DNA of 10,452 nt from an uncultured Chlorobiota bacterium (lineage in GTDB: Bacteria; Bacteroidota; Ignavibacteria; UBA10030; UBA6906), in the NCBI GenBank assembly GCA_900696645.1, contig CAADGV010000017.1, positions 1 through 10,452 of the forward strand, read 5' to 3'. The translations under genes and the position numbers were made by a program. This document shows positions 7,001-10,452 of the stretch, piece after piece. The notes under the pieces were generated by a model. That model did not search any database, had not been told where the DNA came from, and saw only the letters and a list, made by a program, of their open reading frames with translations. Each line of letters begins with the position of its first letter. Position 1 is the first letter of the stretch.

Positions 7001-7826
7001 CATCGGCACTCATTGCCACTCGTGATTCGGTATTGGCGATTTCGATTTCGGTTTTCACCGCCCCCGTCGCCGCATTCAACACCCACGCACGAAATTTGCC
7101 GTTGACTATAACCGTCGATTTATCCACGCTGATGTTGATGCCGTAAATTCCCGTACTCTGCGCATCGCTGAAATCAAACGTCCAGAGCGGAGTTGTGGAT
7201 GTAGGATTGAACGCGTGCACCCGATGCATTCCGCCCGAAAGCGGCGACGACGTTGCGCATGCCATGAAGCTGCCGTCACGTGTAACGGCAATCGGACCGC
7301 CGATACGACCGTTCGGAATCTCGAAATTGAACGTGACGGTTCCCGTTGTTTTGTTGAACAGATAGATGTTGTGATAGCTTGCATTGGCAACAATATCCGC
7401 ATTTGCCGACAACGCGATGAAATTCCGGTACACCTGCGGATCGGAAAAATACTCCCACAGCGGTGCGTTCGTCGCATCGTCAAAGAACGAGACACGCGGC
7501 GAGTTCAGGTTCCAGCCCACAAACGGATTGCCGCCGTTCGGATTGACTGTAACATCCTGCGCAATCGCGGTTGCGTCGCTTGCGTTCCATTTAACATAAG
7601 AATTCAGACGCATCGTGCCCGGTACCGACGTGCTGCGGATGCGCTCAAGTTCGCTGGCCGCCTGAGGCAGCGGATTCTTTTCCGCAACAGTTTCGGATCG
7701 CTGGATGATTTGTCCATTTGACATCGATGTGACAACGCTGGTACCGACATGAGAAGAACCGGTTTCACCGGCAAAGGCTGGCATCAAAAGAAACAACAGA
7801 GCAGAAAACATAAACGAAGGCTTCAT
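4080..7826 (-). CDS. Large multidomain exported protein with T9SS type A sorting domain
   Basis: 1248 residues, ATG preceded by AAGGAG at six bases. Layout: signal peptide 1-19 (cut after AFA). Residues about 80-445 are WD40/PQQ-like propeller strands, with repeated IALSADG, ISADGMTVAAGS and ALSDDGSIAAVATW motifs. Residues 453-535 are a carboxypeptidase-regulatory-like fold (IAGTVLLTGG... TTSATGQYVVPNVPAGTYSVRISHRGY). FnIII with an insertion covers 537-668. Residues 685-890 are CBM9-like (TIDGVLSPGEWTDA; GFGLYFDDNNN; EVSIPLSFF). A second FnIII covers 893-985 and an unassigned beta-sandwich 990-1150. The T9SS sorting module is at 1163-1248 (YPNPFNPTT, IFDLLGREVTTLV, LSSGVYFYRLQAG, KRMVVLR). 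The module should send the protein through T9SS to the surface or outside. The CBM9-like and FnIII domains suggest carbohydrate or matrix contact, but no catalytic domain is visible, so binding or display is more likely than hydrolysis. It is followed by its own terminator and preceded by a likely promoter. Confidence 0.95.
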   Translation of the reverse strand: MKPSFMFSALLFLLMPAFAGETGSSHVGTSVVTSMSNGQIIQRSETVAEKNPLPQAASELERIRSTSVPGTMRLNSYVKWNASDATAIAQDVTVNPNGGNPFVGWNLNSPRVSFFDDATNAPLWEYFSDPQVYRNFIALSANADIVANASYHNIYLFNKTTGTVTFNFEIPNGRIGGPIAVTRDGSFMACATSSPLSGGMHRVHAFNPTSTTPLWTFDFSDAQSTGIYGINISVDKSTVIVNGKFRAWVLNAATGAVKTEIEIANTESRVAMSADASVIAIAELSGFVRTLTWNAAQNRYKQLWQYKIPPGAFTNWASAVDISADGMTVAAGSLIFLSAGYDGSIYMFDTFGDGTPNWVMPNVGDEVAQIALSDDGSIAAVATWGDLANAFPDIFIFERNSNIPAFAVNTPGSMFSIAISADGRSVVAGGKAVHARQFGNGGNVYNIGVDLGGGAIAGTVLLTGGPPNNSGTVIEVLGTTRRATTSATGQYVVPNVPAGTYSVRISHRGYVAQTISNVTVTGTDTTQNVNASLSPTGAPPTNLVASHSLDSRIQLSWTNPTLRMSVEERLLSTDDYTVTNSIPLRPTGATRYMPVPAAPFSPALVPDSIRIYRGYRSGGPYYLRKTIAGSQSSYTDSTAIALKDYYYRVTAIYGLGESVYSNEAYGTVDSSFLQFSITTPHRTNTPTIDGVLSPGEWTDALKVDVSDVFGLGGGVALPRGSVFMYFKYDSVAQRLYIAGEDFLNTDGLQASEGFGLYFDDNNNKKFEAQGTDPLLREGNYWAYYFSTGSTVRFREIYTGGGVNPVVDTVTDAQTAFSSASGRVTGEVSIPLSFFNKNHLQVYGPDRKVGAGLFMISRDAGNAVFHGWWPQTMASVFTPSGFGEIQIPIRLLAAPKAPANPAVAKLGNFLRVTWTDPTQGLNNEPLTVPVTMQLYRNGTLLREFPTGVQAFTDSNVIAQGWYEYTIRGSITVSAQTYYGPFTAPVGDFAVSNPQLTEMRYDDGIPEAFYVVDFTYNGNKFGIRYTPLQYPARVYRVKAFTNNGFSPILVFIHEDSSGYPGPIKAGPYTAQSYQSSGIDSFLVTLPANDPPTVNSGDFHVVLSYLPSSPGAPGIGGDLTAPIDGRSQYYTTSSGWTTITNADLIVRAFITGQPSAAGEGSGMPVTYVLEQNYPNPFNPTTAIKFAIPHYGFVSLKIFDLLGREVTTLVNEELNPGTYERRLDASRLSSGVYFYRLQAGSFRDTKRMVVLR

Positions 7827-7907
7827 GGGGGACTCCTTCTTATTTGAGAGGTTGGTTGGATTTGTTCACATTTTCGGGAGAGACACACGATCAAACAAAT
7901 CACTTAA

Positions 7908-7936
7908 AATATACCAAGAGGAAATTGAGCAAACAA
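7908..7936 (-). promoter_or_regulatory. Likely promoter of the 1248-residue cargo gene
   Basis: On the minus strand TTGTTT (7936-7931), a 17-base spacer, then TATATT (7913-7908), about 80 bases before the ATG. The same bases also approach the Bacteroidota-type promoter (TTTG, then TAnnTTTG): TTTG followed 16 bases later by TATATTTT. The region around it is AT-rich compared with its surroundings. Pattern match only. Confidence 0.4.
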
Positions 7937-8047
7937 GGGCGGGGCGGGATTGCATCTCACAGTGCCACCAATCTCATTCCCCTCTGGGAGGTGAAATGCG
8001 GCAAGGGAGAGGGGAACGAGAAGGGTGTGTACAAGGCTCAGAGCCTC

Positions 8048-8074
8048 AGAGAACCTGCCAAAGAGAACCTGCCA
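8048..8074. repeat. 14-base tandem duplication
   Basis: AGAGAACCTGCCA at 8048-8060 is repeated exactly at 8062-8074, with a period of 14. It lies in noncoding sequence and looks like a small slippage duplication. Confidence 0.75.
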
Positions 8075-8110
8075 AAAACCGGCACAGTATCTACATTGTT
8101 TCAGCAATAA

Positions 8111-8150
8111 CCCGGAAGCGGAGAAGATGCGGAGCAGAAGCGGAGGAGAT
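8111..8150. repeat. Purine-rich GCGGAG repeat element
   Basis: GCGGAG occurs at 8119-8124, 8129-8134 and 8140-8145, in a 40-base stretch made almost only of A and G. The 10-11-base phasing is regular. It resembles short GCGGAG-type intergenic repeats that I recall from many environmental bacterial genomes; I cannot check that here. Confidence 0.45.
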
Positions 8151-8371
8151 CAGAGCCACGTATGAAGGAACTATGATATGGCGACGATTCAGCTACATAC
8201 GATGTTTCAAGGACTTAGCGGCAGGTCGGGCGGGTGGGTGTACAAGCAGAGAAACGGCAAGGTGTATCTCTCCAAGTGTCCCGATTTCAGCAAGCGGAAG
8301 CTGAGTGGCGGCGGGGCAGGCAATCTGAATATCGAGCGTGGATCGAAGAGTCCGGGTGAGAAAAAAATAGA

Positions 8372-8410
8372 ACACAGATGACACGGATTGATCGGATTTG
8401 CACAGATTGA
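8372..8410. repeat. Phased CGGATT-type intergenic repeat
   Basis: The core CRGATK recurs four times at nearly even 9-10-base spacing: CAGATG 8375, CGGATT 8384, CGGATT 8393, CAGATT 8403. The ACACGGATT part recurs in the 45-base repeat at 8665-8673. On the opposite strand it translates to the low-complexity SIRVICV type, typical of false genes. I recall similar elements between genes in environmental bacteria. Confidence 0.5.
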
Positions 8411-8473
8411 AGCGAGAGAAAACTAACATGCCGAAATCCAAACGCTTCGATGGATCGTCCCACCCTCACTCCG

Positions 8474-8518
8474 GACGATTTCGACGACAGGGATTCCACA
8501 TCTGGGCTTGCAAAATCG
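8474..8518. repeat. 45-base direct repeat, copy 1
   Basis: Begins GACGATTTCGACGACA and ends GCAAAATCG. It matches copy 2 (8651-8695) at 40 of 46 aligned columns, with two single-base gaps. Its ends are inverted relative to each other (CGATTTCG 8476-8483 against CAAAATCG 8511-8518, one mismatch), so the unit can fold as a hairpin. Confidence 0.7.
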
Positions 8519-8539
8519 CATAGGTGGCGTATTATAGTG

Positions 8540-8555
8540 CCGAACTCCCGTTCGG
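8540..8555. repeat. Short perfect hairpin CCGAAC-TCCC-GTTCGG
   Basis: A six-base stem (8540-8545 with 8550-8555) and a four-base loop, in the spacer between the two 45-base repeat copies. No T-run follows on either strand, so it is unlikely to be a terminator. Confidence 0.4.
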
Positions 8556-8650
8556 TTCAGAGCTACGCGAGTCGGAGATTCGCGCTGCAGGTCACGACAC
8601 GGAGTGGTGCATGACGTCTGCCCGCCGATTAACTCCCCTACCGATCAGCC

Positions 8651-8695
8651 GACGATTTCGACGACACGGATTCATATCTGTGGCCTGCGAAATCG
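8651..8695. repeat. 45-base direct repeat, copy 2, with perfect 8-base inverted ends
   Basis: The partner of the unit at 8474-8518, 177 bases further on. Here the ends CGATTTCG (8653-8660) and CGAAATCG (8688-8695) are perfect inverted repeats around a 27-base middle that includes ACACGGATTC. The unit looks like a REP- or MITE-like hairpin element; no transposase is visible nearby. Confidence 0.7.
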
Positions 8696-8827
8696 ACGGC
8701 AGGGGGGGAAATCACGCGCAGCGTTTATGTTTCGGCGCTCCATCGGACAATCACCAGGCCGAAACATACGGCAACTGGGAAGAGCGTGAGTGCGGGGTTC
8801 GATTTCACAAATGTTTTCCCGCAACAA

Positions 8828-10219
8828 TCAAAATATCACTGAGCGGGATCCCGCTTTGCGGGGCTTTCGACCCTTGTTCCGCTTCCCAGAATCGGGAGGA
8901 GGATCAGTCACTGTTGGGTTGAAAGGGTTAGGATACGCCTGGTCCAGAAGGAACACTTCTGGAACCATCTTTCCCTCGGAGACTGTGGTGACTGTGATAG
9001 TCGAATCCCCCTTGAAGATCCCCCAATACCCCCTATCATTGAAGAAAGGGTCGTGGGGAGCCCCTACGATGATGTCGGAAAGTCCATCTCCGCTAACATC
9101 CCCGAGCGCAGAAACACTTGTTCCAAATCCAGACTCACTTCCGCGCGAGACCGCTGCATCGAATACACCGTCAATGTTGGGACCACCAGCATATATCCGA
9201 ATGATTCCGCTTGTGATTGAGGCGCGAGGATCTCCGATCGCAGTATCATTGAACCCGTCTCCATTCATGTCACCAGCATTGGTTATCACACTGCCTGATG
9301 TAGGGGACGCAGGTATTTGCAGTTGCAAGCTATGAAGTGTGTCGAACTGCACTCCGCCAAAATGTACATTGATGGATGTTTGAGTTGTTGTCCACAGCAA
9401 ATCATCCTTCCCATCACCATTGACATCAAAGACAGCAAGACCCGGCATGGCGGCAACATTTGTGCGCATCTGGAGGTCGGACGCAAGATGTAGTGTGTCG
9501 ATGCCGACTCCCCAATAGACGTTGATATATCCGTAGCGCGTTTCTTGCGCGCCGGATTGTTTGCTTCCTCGTACAATGAGGTCATTGAATCCATCATCGT
9601 TTAGGTCACCCACCGATGTCCCTGCTCCAAGGTAGAAACGAATTGAGTCTCCGATAACGACTCCCGAGGGAACAGGCGATTGTACAGGGTTGAGAAATAC
9701 ATAGACCTTCCCATAGGAGAACTGTCCCGGATAGTCAGATGCCCGGAGAAGAAGATCTGGTATTCCGTCATTGTTGATGTCCCCAATACATCCCGGTCGT
9801 AGGCCGTCATATTGATTCTCCCCCGAAATCTTCAGAGGGTTCAGCGTGTCAATACCAGTTGCCGTTCCCCAGTAAATGAACACAGTGTCATATCCGGTAA
9901 CAGTCTTGCTCACCACGACATCCTTGAATCCATCATTGTTGAGATCGCCGGTGAGCAAGTTCTCTCCAAAGAACACTTGTTGCACCGAAGTATCACTCGG
10001 CGAGTTGAGGCGGTAGATGCCTGTACTGCCAACCTTCGAGACCGCAGCTTTGTAGGGCACATTTGCACTTGGCACAATGCCAGTAACATATTTGCCGAGT
10101 TGCTCGCCGTTTGTGTTGCCGAAGACTTCGACCCCCGGTTGGAGGGTAACTTGGGAGTGGAGTGTCAATGGCAACAATAGAATGGAAAAAAGAACAAAGG
10201 GAATCCATCGGTGTTTCAT
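8828..10219 (-). CDS. Exported FG-GAP (integrin-alpha-like) propeller protein with truncated T9SS signal
   Basis: 463 residues. The start is fixed by AAAGGAGGT six bases before the ATG. Signal peptide 1-22 (cut after LHS). Calcium-binding FG-GAP loops, D-x-N-x-D-G type, appear at about residues 91 (GDLNNDGFKD), 146 (GDINNDGIPD), 204 (GDLNDDGFND), 264 (FDVNGDGKDD), 316 (GDMNGDGFND) and 373 (GDVSGDGLSD). These are separated by strands such as VFIYWGTA and INVYWGV; with the N-terminal FGNTNGEQLGKY a seven-bladed propeller is likely. Residues 424-436 (LLDQAYPNPFNPT) begin a T9SS type A module, but the remaining 27 residues (ending RKPRKAGSRSVIF) are unrelated to it and Pro/Lys/Arg-rich. The usual further 60-70 residues are missing and appear in no other frame. 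Export to the periplasm is likely; T9SS sorting is probably lost. Confidence 0.9.
   Translation of the reverse strand: MKHRWIPFVLFSILLLPLTLHSQVTLQPGVEVFGNTNGEQLGKYVTGIVPSANVPYKAAVSKVGSTGIYRLNSPSDTSVQQVFFGENLLTGDLNNDGFKDVVVSKTVTGYDTVFIYWGTATGIDTLNPLKISGENQYDGLRPGCIGDINNDGIPDLLLRASDYPGQFSYGKVYVFLNPVQSPVPSGVVIGDSIRFYLGAGTSVGDLNDDGFNDLIVRGSKQSGAQETRYGYINVYWGVGIDTLHLASDLQMRTNVAAMPGLAVFDVNGDGKDDLLWTTTQTSINVHFGGVQFDTLHSLQLQIPASPTSGSVITNAGDMNGDGFNDTAIGDPRASITSGIIRIYAGGPNIDGVFDAAVSRGSESGFGTSVSALGDVSGDGLSDIIVGAPHDPFFNDRGYWGIFKGDSTITVTTVSEGKMVPEVFLLDQAYPNPFNPTVTDPPPDSGKRNKGRKPRKAGSRSVIF
8842..8864. repeat. Nested palindrome inside the aberrant 3' end of the FG-GAP gene
   Basis: AGCGGGATCCCGCT (8842-8855) is a perfect 14-base palindrome. 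Its right arm CCCGC (8850-8854) also pairs with GCGGG at 8858-8862 around TTT. Three alternating arms can thus form two exclusive hairpins. It sits between the point where T9SS homology is lost (about 8912) and the stop codon (8830-8828). No T-run follows, so termination is doubtful. Confidence 0.6.
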
Positions 10220-10452
10220 GCGTGTACCTCCTTTTGAAACAGCTAACAGAAACTAGAGAAGAAAGAACATCAGCTGGTCAGAAGACGTGTGCGCCGCAAA
10301 ATCTAAAACTGCGTGCGACGCGGTATAACGGACGGGCGCTAACCTGCGGCAGTACTCACACTCAGGTAAGTATACACCGCGGTGGCTATGACTGATGTAT
10401 GCTTGTGTGTTGGCATTAATTTTCGCTCAGTTCATTCCGTCAGGTTGAGCGC
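10220..10452. other. Leader region upstream of the FG-GAP gene, no gene seen
   Basis: No convincing gene on either strand; the plus-strand frame 10162-10395 mostly overlaps the FG-GAP start and is a shadow. It holds the AAAGGAGGT ribosome-binding site at the left end and a weak inverted repeat at the right edge (CGCTCA 10424-10429 and TGAGCG 10446-10451, loop 16). TAGATTTTG on the minus strand loosely resembles a Bacteroidota -7 box, but I see no matching -33 element. Confidence 0.45.

Larger units (their letters stand above)
7827..8827. other. One-kilobase gene-poor spacer rich in small repeats
   Basis: No reading frame here looks coding. The plus-strand frames at 7825-8304, 7844-8110, 8178-8381 and 8524-8922 and the minus-strand frames at 8193-8441 and 8287-8499 have biased, repetitive composition and no family resemblance. 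The spacer holds a promoter candidate near its left end and several repeat elements listed separately. It separates two T9SS-type cargo genes, the right-hand one having a broken C-terminus. Confidence 0.7.

Noticed and set aside
6145-7025. Plus-strand frames of 215 and 279 codons inside the large cargo gene, and others at 4536-5069 and 7215-7721
   Set aside because: They overlap each other and the well-supported 1248-residue gene. Their composition is Arg/Cys/Val-rich with no recognisable fold.
7825-8304. Plus-strand 159-codon frame next to the cargo gene start
   Set aside because: It crosses the promoter and repeat elements, has no ribosome-binding site and no resemblance to a protein family. 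It is probably noncoding.
8193-8441. Minus-strand frames 8193-8441 and 8287-8499 in the spacer
   Set aside because: Their translation comes from the CGGATT-type repeat (SIRVICVLFF-like), a known pattern of false genes. There is no good start signal.
8524-9335. Plus-strand frames overlapping the 3' end of the FG-GAP gene
   Set aside because: They are antisense to clear FG-GAP motifs or lie in the repeat spacer, and neither has a credible start.
10424-10451. Inverted repeat at the right edge as a terminator or operator
   Set aside because: Only six bases pair around a 16-base loop and no T-run follows on either strand; too weak to call.

Overview
The window reads as envelope and secretion-related accessory DNA from a Bacteroidota/Ignavibacteria-type bacterium. 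The main clue is the C-terminal type IX secretion (T9SS type A) sorting module at the end of the 1248-residue protein: YPNPFNPTT, then an IFDLLGREV motif, then LSSGVYFYRL. A second protein carries the YPNPFNP beginning of the same module. Good AGGAG ribosome-binding sites precede five of the six genes with a visible start. Every supportable gene lies on the minus strand. The many long plus-strand reading frames are antisense shadows of repetitive or low-stop coding sequence.

Layout in transcription order (right to left). Bases 10452-10220 are a leader with no gene. Bases 10219-8828 encode a secreted FG-GAP (integrin-alpha-like) beta-propeller protein whose T9SS sorting module breaks off just after YPNPFNPT and runs into unrelated sequence. 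Bases 8827-7827 are a 1-kb gene-poor spacer. It holds several imperfect repeats (a 45-base direct repeat pair with inverted ends, a phased CGGATT-type element, a GCGGAG-rich stretch, a 14-base tandem duplication) and a plausible promoter for the next gene. Bases 7826-4080 encode a complete multidomain exported protein: signal peptide, WD40/PQQ-like propeller, carboxypeptidase-regulatory-like domain, FnIII, CBM9-like domain, FnIII, beta-sandwich and T9SS signal. A strong intrinsic terminator at 4056-4021 ends that unit.

A second possible transcription unit follows. It has a two-helix membrane protein whose best start is an ATC codon (3635-3300), a small outer-membrane beta-barrel protein (3119-2568), a glycine-zipper lipoprotein (2470-1913) and an exported Asp-box (BNR-like) repeat protein (1856-104). 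The gaps are about 180, 97 and 56 bases, and all products are predicted to be in the envelope or secreted. The Asp-box gene is a tandem array of 13 full units and one partial unit of about 41 residues. It is split by two single-base deletions, each at a run of three identical bases, and ends abruptly inside unit 14 with no sorting domain.

I see no tRNA, rRNA, CRISPR, transposase, recombinase, phage or defence genes. No undescribed system can be claimed. The features most worth a second look are the broken T9SS signal next to a repeat-rich junction, the twice-frameshifted Asp-box array, the apparent ATC start codon and the repeat cluster at 8.0-8.7 kb.
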